From: Ectocarpus siliculosus
Taxonomy: Eukaryota; Sar; Phaeophyceae; Ectocarpales; Ectocarpaceae
Direction: 5' to 3'
NCBI GenBank assembly: GCA_000310025.1
Contig: FN647962.1
Location: 298,062-362,061, forward strand
Length of the DNA stretch: 64,000 bases
The position numbers and the translations under genes are program-made. Position 1 is the stretch's first letter; each line of letters opens with the position of its first letter. Under the pieces are notes generated by a model. The model had not been told where the DNA came from. It saw only the letters and a list, made by a program, of their open reading frames with translations, and searched no databases. Positions 10,330-20,925 of this stretch are shown here, piece after piece.

Positions 10330-10869
10330 CTAAAACACCGCCGCCGGTTCGTCGTCTCCTCCGCTCTCGTTCCCACTTTCGTAGTGATCAACAGCATAGT
10401 CGTCGTCCTGCTCTTCCTCTTCTACTTCGGCCTCGACATCGCTCAACATGCCCGCATCCTCTTTGTCCTTCTCCTTTTCCGCCCCCCCCGTTTCGGCGCT
10501 TTTTCTTTCCTTGTCTTCCAAAGCTGTGAGCGACTTGCCGTCGAATGCTGGCAATGGCTTGAGGCCCGGCAACTTTCCGCCGGCAGCCGTCGTTCCTATC
10601 GCTGGTCTGTCCGTAAGTTCTGGCGGAAGATGCCGCTTCATCCCGGCGGACAACTGGCTGGCAAGCGATTGTCCTCGATAGCCACCTGAGTGAACGCCGT
10701 CAGAGTACCTCTCAACATCTTTCACCGCGTACTTGGGAGTGATGTAATAAATGGACTTGGACATATCTGCCGCCAGCTCCCTTTGCTTGGCGACATGGCT
10801 GACGTCGTCTTCCAAGATTCGAATAGGCCCAGGGAGGTCCATTCGAGGGTACAGAACAGGCGCCTCGCT
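10330..10869 (-). CDS. RPC31: RNA polymerase III subunit RPC31/POLR3G-like, last exon
   Basis: The exon opens after a CTACCAG acceptor at 10871-10870 with residues SEAPVLYPRMDLPGP, matching the 'LYP..PLP' block of Rpc31. It continues with an L-K-Q-type helix ending SKSIYYITPKY and then a disordered middle. It ends in a very acidic tail (EVEEEEQDDDYAVDHYESGN) and a stop at 10332-10330. The acidic tail with D-D-D-Y plus Y-x-S/N-G is the hallmark of RPC31/POLR3G. The subunit belongs to the RPC82-34-31 subcomplex that opens Pol III promoters in the nucleus. The 180 codons are about 80% of the usual length. The N-terminal exon, normally short and Gly/Arg-rich, was not found upstream (to the right). 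It may be small and distant, or the gene may have been separated from it by the insertions to its right. Confidence 0.7.
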   Translation of the reverse strand, partial: SEAPVLYPRMDLPGPIRILEDDVSHVAKQRELAADMSKSIYYITPKYAVKDVERYSDGVHSGGYRGQSLASQLSAGMKRHLPPELTDRPAIGTTAAGGKLPGLKPLPAFDGKSLTALEDKERKSAETGGAEKEKDKEDAGMLSDVEAEVEEEEQDDDYAVDHYESGNESGGDDEPAAVF

Positions 10870-12789
10870 CTGGTAGCGCAACATGGCAGAGAGGAAGCAA
10901 GGAGCGCACTTTGATTCAGGACTTTTCGAAAAAACGAAGTTAAAACACTCGTTGTAGAAGAGGTCCATGCAAGGATATTTTGGCGCCTTACACACAGCAT
11001 ATATGGTACTTGAAGTATTTCTTCAACATGATCAACAATCAATCCCTCTTTCCACAAGCACACCCAAAAATCCTGTAGCTGGATGGGGGACGATATCCGT
11101 TTCAGTAAAAACAGGTAACCACATGTAAGTATGGATGGGGGGGTGTACTCATAGTTGTGCATGCCGTAGTCGTTAGACCATTGACCTCACATCCCTACGT
11201 GGGGTGTGCCAATGCACAAACTTAGAGTGTGCCAAAATAAGCTACTCTCTTGTTTTCTAGCGCTGGGGGGAATTGTTCTTACTCTTTGTGGCACCTCTCG
11301 TTCGTCCCGCAGTCTTAACACCTCTCCGTCAAGTGCTCGGCAATCAAGCCTAATTGGCCCAAGGGGCTCCGAACAGTCCGGTGAGAATGATCTCCATCAC
11401 CACCAGGCTGCCTCAGAGATAAACAGTAGCGTGGTTTAACAAAGTCTCCTGCACTTAACATGAACATTGTGTTGCTTTCCCTACTCTGAAGCTACAGCGG
11501 TGGGGTGTATGTTGGCAACGGTGGGACGTGTTGTGGGAACCATGTATTCTGCTTCCTCGACTAAGGAGCGGCGAACGGGTGTCACGCAAAAGATTCCTTT
11601 CTGCGTTACATACCTTCAATTTCGCGAGATTAGCAATCTTCATTCCCTAGCCAACAATAGAGCCGATTTTGTGTCGGCAATCACGCCAGCAGATACAAGG
11701 GCTCCGAGGAATATGTTTCCCTGACTGGCTTAGAAGGTGACGGCCACCAGTAGTAGTGTGCACTACTGCTGCTGTGTATACTATGTAGACGCCCAAAAGG
11801 GGACACTTTGGGTACACAGCACTCAAACTGCCCCTGTACCGCACCGTAGGCCCTACAGTAGGCTCCACTGTGTGAAACGCACGTGAGAACCCTTGGCCTA
11901 TCATGCTTGGGTGAGGTGGTACACTGCTGTGTGATACGCTGTGTGACGCCTCTCCTCGGCCTCAGAGTTGCTTCACACAACCTCCCAAGCCTCGTGTCCC
12001 CCTAGGTGGTAAAGTTTGCTAACTTGGGTTGAGTATAAAAAGCCTCCCCACAGTGTTTTGGGAACACTTTTCATACTGAACCCAATTAATTCACCCTTTG
12101 TTTGGCAAGGAGCTCGACACTTTCCGATTTCTATGGCGGGACTTTTGCCCCTCGGTCAATGATATCCTGAAGATATTTTGTATATTCTTTTGCGTAGGAG
12201 GGTTAACGTGTAGGTCGCACCGCCCAGCTGCCTCTGAAAAATGAGGGAGCACTGTAGAAGTTGGATTTCCAGCAATGTGACCCCAACATATAGCAGTATC
12301 ATCTCCATTTCGGCGCCCCAAGCCACGCCACTCGTAAAATACGTCGTTTCGGCGTTGGTGTATCGCTCGATTGGGGGCACCTTGGCCCCCCAATCAAGCG
12401 ATGCTTCTACATACTGTAGTTTACACAGGCATGTTGGACGCAACGAGAGGTCGTGCGCAGCAACAAAAGGAGTGTTGCTACAGTTGCTGCAAACTTCGAC
12501 TTCACTACCACCTTTCGCGCTGAAGCCAGGGCGACGAACACTCAAAGAACCCACAGGGCATTTCGTCATTTCTTCGCTGTATGCACAGGAGATCCTTGTT
12601 TCCAGCTTGGCATTTGTCCCAGTAGTCGCAGCAGTAGTAAAATAGACATGAAGTGTGTACATCGCATTAAATGAAGTAAAATAAATAGCTGGGTTCTGGC
12701 TCTCGACCTGTCACCAAGTTCTGAATGGCGACGACGCCATCTGCGGGGAAGCAACAGCTAATTACATGTAAAATATATTTAATATTAAT
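10870..12789. other. Gene-poor stretch between RPC31 and the YR retroelement
   Basis: No gene could be supported. A 168-codon minus frame (12156-12662) contains a Cys-rich patch but no recognisable domain. A perfect hairpin lies at about 12368-12399 (GATTGGGGG ... CCCCCAATC). The N-terminal exon of RPC31 may lie here but was not identified. Confidence 0.4.
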
Positions 12790-13085
12790 GCGAATATTTC
12801 AGATGGATCCTACCAAAGGGGGGAGGAGTCTGAAATTGGTGTTTATTGGAGTTGGTAGAAGAAGTGGGCATTTATATTATATGGCAAAGAGTATGTCTGC
12901 GCGCTTGCAGGAGAGGAGGCATGCGCGCCGAGATAAGGCAGCTGCTCGCAGGACATTCCGTTTGCGCCCGATCACGTTGAAGCATCAGCAGTGCTGGAGC
13001 ACAGGGACTGCTAGATGTACGATTGGACAACGCTGCCAGCTGCTGGTTTAGGACATTCTGTTCCGGGAGCTAGTGTTGTCGTCTT
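12790..13085 (+). repeat. A1, left split direct repeat of the YR element
   Basis: It is 296 bp, beginning GCGAATATTTCAGATGGATC, and colinear without gaps with 20264-20559. It holds a short Arg/Lys-rich open frame (stop near 13051) that is also open in A2. Confidence 0.95.
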
Positions 13086-14160
13086 TTCCGACGGGGCGGA
13101 GACCACTACCGCTGGGCGGGAGGAGTCGCTACGTCGAGACTGGCAGCACATCGACTTCGCTTGGTACGTGCGACTGACTGTGATGCTGCGTGTTATCCCA
13201 GCAGCATCACAGCGAGAGCTGGCTTTCGCAGACAGCAGTTAGTGCACACAATGACAAATGTTGTTATTGTATAAGGCACACGGGGGCCGAGGCTGTAAGG
13301 ATTCACGTGCCATATGTGAAGTTGGCGGGCGGGTGTGGGCATGCTGTATCGATGTTGTTGACTGCTGTTGGGCTTGTTCGGGAAGAGAGTCCGAAGAAAG
13401 AAGCAACCGGTTACTGGTGCGACTGCGGCGTGTGCGCTGGTGTGCATGCGATAGGCGCCGAGACTCCCTCGATGCCGGTAGTTCGCTTACGCGGGGTATC
13501 GGCCGAGTTTGCAACATGCGACAGCAGATATCATCGAGCATGTCCGAAGCACCCGATCATTTCTGGTGTGCTGAGTGAAAAGGTCACATAGAGCGGTACG
13601 AGCGCGTGTTCGCGTTCCTATGTATGCATACAGCATATATCTATATCTAACCGACAATGTGGTTAGGTGGCCGCGGTGCGTGTGTGCTGGTGTACGCGGG
13701 AGAGGCGCCGCGGCCGGTTATGGGTGTCGCATTACAGGGCACCGTGCCGAAGGTGGAATTCGGAGTGCTGCCTGATGTTATGATGTGACAGCGGTGCCAA
13801 TTTTAAAACTTCAACGCATAGACTATGAGGATGATGCGAAAGAAACTCGACCGCATCGCAAACGCGTGGTACTTTCCGGTCCATAGTGTCAGAGACTATG
13901 GTGTGATTGTGAGAAATACCGATCGCGAGACGAGACATATCGTCTGGGGTGTTTGTCGGAGTGCGACACGGGTGGTGGATTGGTGACACACAAAGCTGCC
14001 GTCCAAACCCAGCGACAAACAAACACACAAAAACAAATATACTTTCGGTTGTTAGTGCTGCTTGTCATGTCGTGTACACTTGATGGATGGTTTTCTTTTC
14101 CCACGAGGTTTTCCCGAAGCCAATGTGGACCGGATGAGAACATGATAGCGACTAATCGAT

Positions 14161-14860
14161 GATGGGTCGTGGTTATCAGGAGCCGAAAGCAAGATGTATG
14201 GCATGTATGTATGTCGCTGGTGCGACTGCGGACGGTATGCGGCCGTCATGGCACATACTGAATCTTGCATGGGCCGGTTGTGCACGCACGAATGTGGGTC
14301 GTCGTGCACGAAAAATCGGTGGAACGGCACGATAAACAAAGCAAATCAATAGATATGGAGCTGCTTACGCTGGAGCGTATGGTTGCCGGCTCACGGCCTA
14401 TTGATGGTGGCGTCTCATCATGTGATGAGTCGTGGTCATCAGGAGCCGAAAGCAAGATGTATGGCATGTAGGCGCTGGTGCGCCTGTGTAACGGCGTGCG
14501 GCCGTCATGACACATACTGAATCTTACATGGGCCGGTTGTGCACCGCGACGGTGGATCGCCGTGCAGGGAATAATCGGTGGGACGGCACGATCAACGGAA
14601 CCATGCACGATCAACGGAACAAGCGTATGGTTGCCGGCTCACGACCTATTGATGGTAGACCAGGATGGCGGGTCATTGGAGATGATCCGTGGTGGTCAGG
14701 AACCGCGCGCCAGGTGTATGGCATGTAGGTCGCTGGTGCGCCTGCGAGACGATACGCGGTCGTCAGGACACATACCAAATGTCATGTGGCAGGGGCCGGT
14801 TGTGCGCGCCCAAATGTGGATTGTCGTGCAAGGTAAAATCGGTGGAACAACAAAATTCGG
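14161..14860 (+). repeat. Three imperfect ~260-bp tandem repeats in the leader
   Basis: Units start near 14161, 14424 and 14681. Shared blocks are a GTCGTGGT-TCAGGA start, ATGTATGGCATGTA, GTCGCTGGTGCG, a CACATAC block, GGGCCGGTTGTGC and AAATCGGTGGAAC. A GCGTATGGTTGCCGGCTCAC block separates units 1/2 and 2/3. Confidence 0.8.
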
Positions 14861-14909
14861 TGGAAAGGAACACAGCACACAAAACAACCCAAAACAGAAT
14901 GGTCACATT

Positions 14910-14979
14910 GGGTGGTGCATGGTTTGCACCGGTGTGTGGACATCGGGTGGTGCATGGTTCGCACCGGTGTGTGGATCAG
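14910..14979 (+). repeat. Two 35-bp tandem units
   Basis: Two adjacent copies of GGGTGGTGCATGGTT(T/C)GCACCGGTGTGTGGA-type sequence occur at 14910-14944 and 14945-14979. Each contains an inverted GGTGCATGG...GCACC element. Confidence 0.85.
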
Positions 14980-15310
14980 GGGTGGCACTATGTACATGTG
15001 ACAATGGTGGGTGCCACAGATATGCATGCTTCGTTAGTCATCCACGAGTGTTGTACTGGTGTACATGGGGCTGCATACCACATTGTGTGCACTGCTTGAG
15101 GGGTACATGGTCCGACTGCACCGGCTATTACACGAGCGAGGAGATGTTCCTGTGCGCGCCGGTAGGCAGGTGCATACCGTGACGCGTTTACTGCATCATC
15201 GTTCTGACGTTCCCCATATATATTTTGTCCTTGTGTCTTCATACCCAATTGTTCGCCCGTGATCAGGATATTGATCGGTCATCGGGGGCCCGTCGTCGGG
15301 GGACGGAGGT

Positions 15311-16756
15311 ATGAGTAGGGACGGGGACGCCTCGGATGAGTCCGTGATTGGCCGCGAGGAGTACGAGGCGGAGAGGCAGGACAGCGCTAATGAACGGGCC
15401 ATTATTAGCGCGTCGGTTGAGGACCTCAAAGCCGACATGGCGGCGAGGTTCGAGGAGGTGCTGGCGGCCGTACGCGCTCGGAGCGACGGGTTGGCGGCGG
15501 GTGGTGCTGCCGGGGTTGCGCCAGCGCCGATGTATGGGGGCGCGGGGGCGCATGGCTCCTCGTCCGCCTACGGGCCGCATCCCGTTGGTCCACGCCCCGA
15601 GTTGCGGCAGGACGTTGGTTGGGGGGGCGGCGGGAGCGGTTTAGGCTTCACCCCCGCGACGGCGTCCCGGTGGGAAGCGGGCGGCTCGCACATGGGTCCC
15701 GGTATGTACGGGGGCGGCGCCGGGGTGTGGCATGTTCCACGACGGATGGAAAAGGTGATCATGGACCAGCGGGTGACCGCGTGGAGCTTGTCGCACACCC
15801 GCATGTGGTGGGTGGTGATGGGATGTTTTCCACCAAAAATCGAGAAGCAGAGCTTGCAAGGGCTCATGTACGACGGCGTCGAGGTCACGGCAGCGGTGGC
15901 CGACATGCTTCTTTTCTTTCGCGGTTTCGACGTCGTTGCCTTCACACCGCGGGGTGCGGGCGGAGGCCGCCTCCCCATTGCCACGCACTTGTCCCTCATG
16001 GCGGGGGCTTTCATCACCATAGCCCGCCGGGGGATAGCCGACGACGCGAGGGCGGCGGCGGCATCGCGGGCGCGGGTGGATGGTATCGACCATGCGTTCA
16101 AGATGGTCATCGGCGCGGTGGAGCGTCACGCTCGGGAGAATTACGCCGCCATACAAGAGCAACACAACCGAGACATCATCTTGAAGTTCCTCGGTAAGGA
16201 TATGGAATCGTACGTACGCGACGAGATGCAGCGGCGCCACGTTCTACCTCCGCCGTCTGAGGCTCTTCCGGTCGCCCCCCTCCCAGAGTTTCCCAAGTTT
16301 ACGGCGTATCTCCGGTCGGGAGGGCTGATCAATTCCATGGTACAGGGCAAGTCCGGCCGGTCATCGGCCGCCGCGGCGGGTGCCGCGGGGGCGGGCAGTA
16401 CGACCAAGAAGCAAGGGACGTGCTACCAGTTTACTCGGAAGGGTTTCTGACGGTATGGAGAGAAGTGCAAATTCCAGCATGTGGCGAAACGGAAGGCTGG
16501 CGGGGAGGGTGGAAAAGGAGGGGGCGACCCTGGTGGGCACGCCGACGACGGCGATTCGAACGGTACCCCGCCACCGCCGCCGCCGCCGCCGCTCCCGCCG
16601 CCGCCCCCACGGCGAAATGGGCCAAGGCGGTGGTGGGCGGTCCGAAGACTCGCGGCAGCACGAAAGGCGGTGGCGGCGGCGGCAGTGGCGCGGGGGGCGA
16701 TACCGACGAATAGGGGCGCGGGCCCTGCCCCCCGGGGGGGGGAGGGCCGTCTTTAG
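15311..16756 (+). CDS. YR-element ORF1 (Gag-like, CCCH zinc finger) with an internal in-frame TGA
   Basis: The frame starts at ATG 15311 and encodes an acidic N-terminus, a helical segment, a Gly/Ala-rich linker and a conserved-looking central domain (about residues 145-320). It meets TGA at 16448-16450. Without interruption of the frame it then continues to 16756. The stop falls inside a C-x8-[stop]-x5-C-x3-H pattern (GTCYQFTRKGF, stop, RYGEKCKFQH), so TGA occupies exactly the second Cys of a CCCH zinc finger. The downstream part is Lys/Gly- and Pro-rich. The likely role is nucleocapsid-like RNA binding. I infer either a Cys-to-stop mutation or, less likely, readthrough or recoding. Confidence 0.65.
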
Positions 16757-16947
16757 ATGTCGTGGGGGGCGTGGTCTCGGGCTCGGGCACGAACCTCCTG
16801 CGACCGAGGGCGGCTACTGCGTTGACCCGAGGTGGGGTTGGTACTTTAGATTGCAGTGACATTCGGCGTATTGTTTCCATGGTACATGCTATGTCTCAGA
16901 ACGTCGAGCAGGGAACGCCACGTGCCGCCATACTTGCGTAGATCGCG

Positions 16948-19018
16948 GTGAAATGCTTTAGATTTTTACGTCGGCACGGGGGACGCTTTGAACGCATGCA
17001 AGCCATCGAAAACGGCATCGGAGTGCCGCGGGTGCGGCCTGATTTTATTCGGTTTTGGTTTGGACGCATGAAGGGGTTTCCTCAAACAGAGACCGTCGCC
17101 GCTATTGTGGAGCGTGGTGCCGTAGTGCCCGTGTGTGGATCTTCTGAAATTGGAAACGCGCTGTCGTATGGTAACCACCGTAGTGTAGCCCCACACTCCG
17201 ACACCATTCTCAGAAAAGGTTTTGATGACGTGCGGTTCGGGCGGGCGTTTGTGTTCCCGCGGAACGACGCAGAATCGATTCCGGGGCTGCTGTTGTCCCC
17301 GCTGGGTGTGGTCGTGTCGCCCAGCAAAACTCGAATTATCCATGACTTGACGTGTGAATGCTCCCCCCCGTCGCGTAGTGTCAATGCCGATACGGATTTC
17401 GGAGGTCGCGCCGAAGGTCGCGTTAGGTAACGTGTTGCGGGACGTTGTGTGGCGCATTTTGTGGCTGCGGAGGACGTACGGTCCGTCGGCCCGTATCGTG
17501 TTAAGCAAGATTGACGTTACTGACGCGTTTCGGCAGGTATCGGTCCAATGGTCGGGAGCTCCCGTGTTTGGTTACTCGGTTGGAGACTTTGTCGTGGTAG
17601 ATCGGCGCTTGGTGTGGTTGGCGCAATTCGCCTGGCAATTTTGTGTCATGACTGCCGCGTTGGAGCACTCTCACAATCACACGTCGTTGGCTAATGCAGT
17701 CGTTACCGAGCTCGGACGGCGAGCCACGGACCATGTTGAGGTCCCCTTGCCTAGCGCACGAGAGACGCCACCCCCCTTCCCCCCTGGGTGTCGCATTCCC
17801 CCCGGTTCAGGAGGCGGTCGTTCCGACTCGTTTTTCGTGAAGTTCTATGTAGACGATGGTATCCTTGTCGAAGTCATGTGGACTCCGACTGGCGCACGGT
17901 GTAAAGTGGCGTCCGCGTCGTGTGCATCGGACCATTTCCGTGTGTTTGGCGCGCGAGGGCCTGGGGACCCCCCCCTGTTGTCTCCGCATAAACTCTCTTC
18001 GTGGCAAACACGATTGTGTGTGCTAGGGTGGGACATTGATACAGTAGCTATGACGATTTCGGTTCCCACAGACAAGTTGGCACGTCTGCGGGCGACAATC
18101 CGCGAGTGGCCCCCCACGCGCCACTGTGCTTCTGAGTCCGAGTTGCGGGGGGTGATTGGTTCGCTGTTGCATATATGTGAAGTCGTGCGGCCTGGTAAAT
18201 ATTTTGTTCGCCGTATGCTTAACCAGTTGGGGCTCCCGCCGGTGCAATTGACAGCCCGGGGGCAGGAGCGGACACGGATAGGTCCCGAGTTTCATGCGGA
18301 TATGCAGTTTTGGCGTCTGATGGTAGACGGGGGCTTGGGGTCGCCGTCGCGGGTGTTAACAGCCCCACTTGTTTGTTTTTTCGACCAACCATATTCGTGT
18401 CTTTTGTGGTCAGATGCATCTGGTGATGCCATGGGGGGGTATTTCTTGCATGCTGAATTCCGTTCGGGAGTCTGGTGGCGTTTCGAATTCAGTCAGGACG
18501 TGCGGGAGCGGTTTCGCCAGCAGGCTGAGGTGCGCGATGATTTGAGCATCAACACTCTCGAACTCCTCGCGATGGTGGTTGGCGCCTGGGTGTTTACTGT
18601 GCAATCGGGCATGAGGCCGGCGTACGCTCGCAATAGCATCCGTATGATGGGCGACAACTCCTCGAGTGTGGCTTGGGTGAACAAGGGTCGGGGGGGCCGC
18701 GAGCCCCGCTCGGGGGCACTTATGAGTATGCTCGGTTGTTTGGAGATGGGTAGTGGATGGTGCTTTGAGGCGGCTCATGTGAAGGGTGTCGATAACACGA
18801 TTGCAGATGGTATTTCACGATGGGAGCCGGAGACCATTGACGCACACCTTCGCCTGTCCCGTCCCAATGTCGCGTGGCGCCAACAGGTCTTGGACCCGGA
18901 GGTCGCCGATCTTTGTACCGGCGTCTTAGCCGCGAGTACGTCCGCGAGTCAGTTGCGCAGTCGTCTCGAAGAACATACATGTCGGGTTGGCGGGCTTGGT
19001 CTGCTTTTCGCGGGTTGA
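16948..19018 (+). CDS. YR-element reverse transcriptase-RNase H (one frame change)
   Basis: The first part (frame 1, 16948 to about 17400) holds RT N-terminal motifs, ending PSKTRIIHDLT and SVNADTDF. The reading then resumes in frame 2 (from about 17385, SEVAPKVALG) to 19018. The shift of one base at about 17395-17405 is an indel or a programmed +1 event. RT motif A is SKIDVTDAFRQVSV and motif C is FYVDDGI. RNase H follows with LLWSDASGDAMGGYF, INTLELLAMV, MMGDNSSS and DNTIADGISRW, so the catalytic acidic residues are present. The C-terminal end overlaps the start of the recombinase frame by about 140 bp, as is common in DIRS-order elements. Confidence 0.8.
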
Positions 19019-19996
19019 TTGGCGAGTCGGAGTACCTCTCGGGGGAGGCGGACGATACGGTGCTGGGACAAGCACTCCTGGAGTTTGTGGCGTGGTGTTG
19101 TGCAGATAAGGGTAACGTTGCACCGACCGTTTCCGGCAAGCTCGCCGCTGTACAGTATTTTCATCGTCGATAGGCAGGTCGAGTTGCCGACCAGTGCGCC
19201 TCTCATCAAACGGAGTGTGTTGGGTGTTGCGCGTGCCCACGTGCGAGCGGGTACGAAACGTCGGAGTCGTGTTCCCGTCTCATGGGAGACGCTGCTGGAG
19301 GGCCAGCAGCTAACGGCGTTGTGGGGGACGGGCGGTCGGGTCCTATGGCTATGCTTGGCGTTGTCGTATTTTCTGGCGGCGCGTTCGGATGAGATTTTTG
19401 CCACGATGTCGGGACACTGCCACCAGGTGCATTGTTTGCGGCGGAGCGACGTCTAGTTTTTCGACGGGGAGCACGTGTTACCCCCGTTGCACTGGCACAA
19501 GGCTACGGGTGTTCGGGTTCGGTTTCGTGGCCACAAGGGAGATCAGTCGGAAATGGGGGCATACGTTACACGGGTGCGCGATGTCGCACGAGGCGCGAGT
19601 TCTCAGATTGGTGCCGGTGGCGGTGCCGTGGCGGTGTTGGTGGAATTGATGGCGTGCCATCTTGCTTTGCCTGAGAACGCCCCTCTGTGCTCGTTTCGCT
19701 GCAGCAGGAGCAGTACGGTTCAGGTTTGGGGATATTCCAAAGCTCTTAGCGCCCTTCGCCGGATTGTGGACAAGGTAGGTGGCGACCCGAGACAGGTTGG
19801 CTTGCATTCGTTGAGGATCGGGGCCGCCACCATGATGGCAGCGGGAGGAGACGTACCGGATAGAATTATACAGAGAGAGGGTAGATGGAAGGAAGGGTCC
19901 GGTACGTTCAAGATATATACTCGGGACAATATGGTGGACGTAGACATAGTATCCCGTAAACTAGCAAAGGGATGGAAGGAGCAGAAGGAGGGTTAG
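18874..19996 (+). pseudogene. YR-element tyrosine recombinase, disrupted
   Basis: The core-binding part is in frame 1 (18874-19173; SREYVRESVAQSSRRTY ... KLAAVQYFHRR). It must switch to frame 2 near 19165-19180 (VELPTSAPLIKRSVLG). Frame 2 then has an in-frame TAG at 19454-19456 before continuing to 19996. Catalytic landmarks are the first Arg in FLAARSDEIF, H-x-x-R in LHSLRIGAATMMAAGG, GRW, and the nucleophile Tyr in FKIYTRDN. This enzyme would integrate a circular DNA intermediate. With one frame change and one stop, this copy is probably non-functional unless the breaks are sequencing errors. Confidence 0.8.
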
Positions 19997-20054
19997 CATA
20001 CACGAAGGTACGGGCAAGGGAGACAGAATGCCGTCCCACTAAACGTCGATGTTG

Positions 20055-20263
20055 GTGGATGTCAATGGTAGAGTACCATTGGGGGTCTCGGTATACTGAG
20101 ACGGCATTTTGTTAGGCCCGGCCAGTTGACATGAAGGGGAACTTGGATTCTGGATGAGAGAGGGAAGCGACCGGTGTGGCCCCCTCGTTATTTGCCAGAG
20201 AGTTACCTTTCAGACTTCGTGGAAAATAATAATAAAAATGACACTTCGGAAAAATACAATAAA
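20055..20263 (+). repeat. B1 split direct repeat of the YR element
   Basis: It is 209 bp and matches B2 (20711-20925). It contains two adjacent near-perfect palindromes, CAATGGTAGAGTACCATTG (20063-20081) and GTCTCGGTATACTGAGAC (20085-20102). It ends exactly where A2 starts. Confidence 0.95.
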
Positions 20264-20559
20264 GCGAATATTTCAGACGGATCCTACCAAAGGGGGGAGG
20301 AGTCTGAAATTGGTGTTTATTGGAGTTGGTAGAAGAAGTGGGCATTTATATTATATGGCAAAGAGTATGTCTGCGCGCTTGCAGGAGAGGAGGCATGCGC
20401 GCCGAGATAAGGCAGCTGCTCGCAGGACATTCCGTTTGCGCCCGATCACGTTGAAGCATCAGCAGTGCTGGAGCACAGGGACTTCTAGACGTACGATTGG
20501 ACAACGCTGCCAGCTGCTGGTTTAGGACATTCTGTTCCGGGAGCTAGTGTTGTTGTCTT
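20264..20559 (+). repeat. A2 split direct repeat of the YR element
   Basis: It is 296 bp and matches A1 with about four substitutions. It follows B1 directly, giving the B-A junction expected of a circular intermediate. Confidence 0.95.
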
Positions 20560-20710
20560 CCCACCCACGCCACCCTCGAGTTTTTTTCCGAAAGAGGGGG
20601 AGGGGGGGGGGGCGATAACCGGGGGTATGTATACCGGGAGGATATGTAGTGGACATGTCGATATATGATTGCTATTATTCCACGGGGAACTGGGTGATGA
20701 GGGTCTGATT

Positions 20711-20925
20711 GTGGATGTCAATGGTAGAGTACCATTGGGGGTCTCGGTATACTGAGACGACATTTTGTTAGGCCCGGCCAGTTGACATGAACGGGAACTT
20801 GGATTCTGGATGAGAGAGGGAAGCGACCGGTGTCGCCCCCTCGTTATTTGCCAGAGAGTTACCTTTCAGACTTCGTGGAAAATAATAATAAAAATAAAAA
20901 TGACACTTCGGAAAAATACAATAAA
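20711..20925 (+). repeat. B2, right terminal repeat of the YR element
   Basis: It is 215 bp and matches B1 with three substitutions and a 6-bp expansion of an AATAAAA tract. The same two palindromes lie at 20719-20737 and 20741-20758. It marks the right end of the element. Confidence 0.92.

Larger units (their letters stand above)
13086..15310 (+). other. Long leader of the YR element
   Basis: About 2.2 kb lie between A1 and ORF1. No frame has recognisable domains. The notable content is tandem repetition (14161-14860 and 14910-14979). The leader is unusually long for a YR element and may hold promoter, packaging or insulating sequence. Confidence 0.5.
12790..20925 (+). mobile_element. Tyrosine-recombinase (DIRS-order, Ngaro/PAT-like) retroelement with split direct repeats
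   Basis: The element has the A1-internal-B1A2-B2 architecture of PAT/Ngaro elements: A1 12790-13085, B1 20055-20263, A2 20264-20559, B2 20711-20925. B1 abuts A2 with no gap, reproducing the junction that would form if B2 were joined to A1 in a circle. Internally it encodes a Gag-like ORF1, an RT-RNase H and a C-terminal tyrosine recombinase instead of an integrase. As expected for YR elements, no target-site duplication is evident at the ends. The A copies differ at about 4 of 296 positions and the B copies at 3 substitutions plus a 6-bp indel. Insertion is therefore recent, yet the ORFs carry several frame breaks. Confidence 0.9.

Noticed and set aside
12156-12662. 168-codon minus-strand ORF with a Cys-rich patch, and an overlapping plus ORF at 12241-12645
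   Set aside because: Both strands are open over the same stretch and neither shows a known motif or splice partner.
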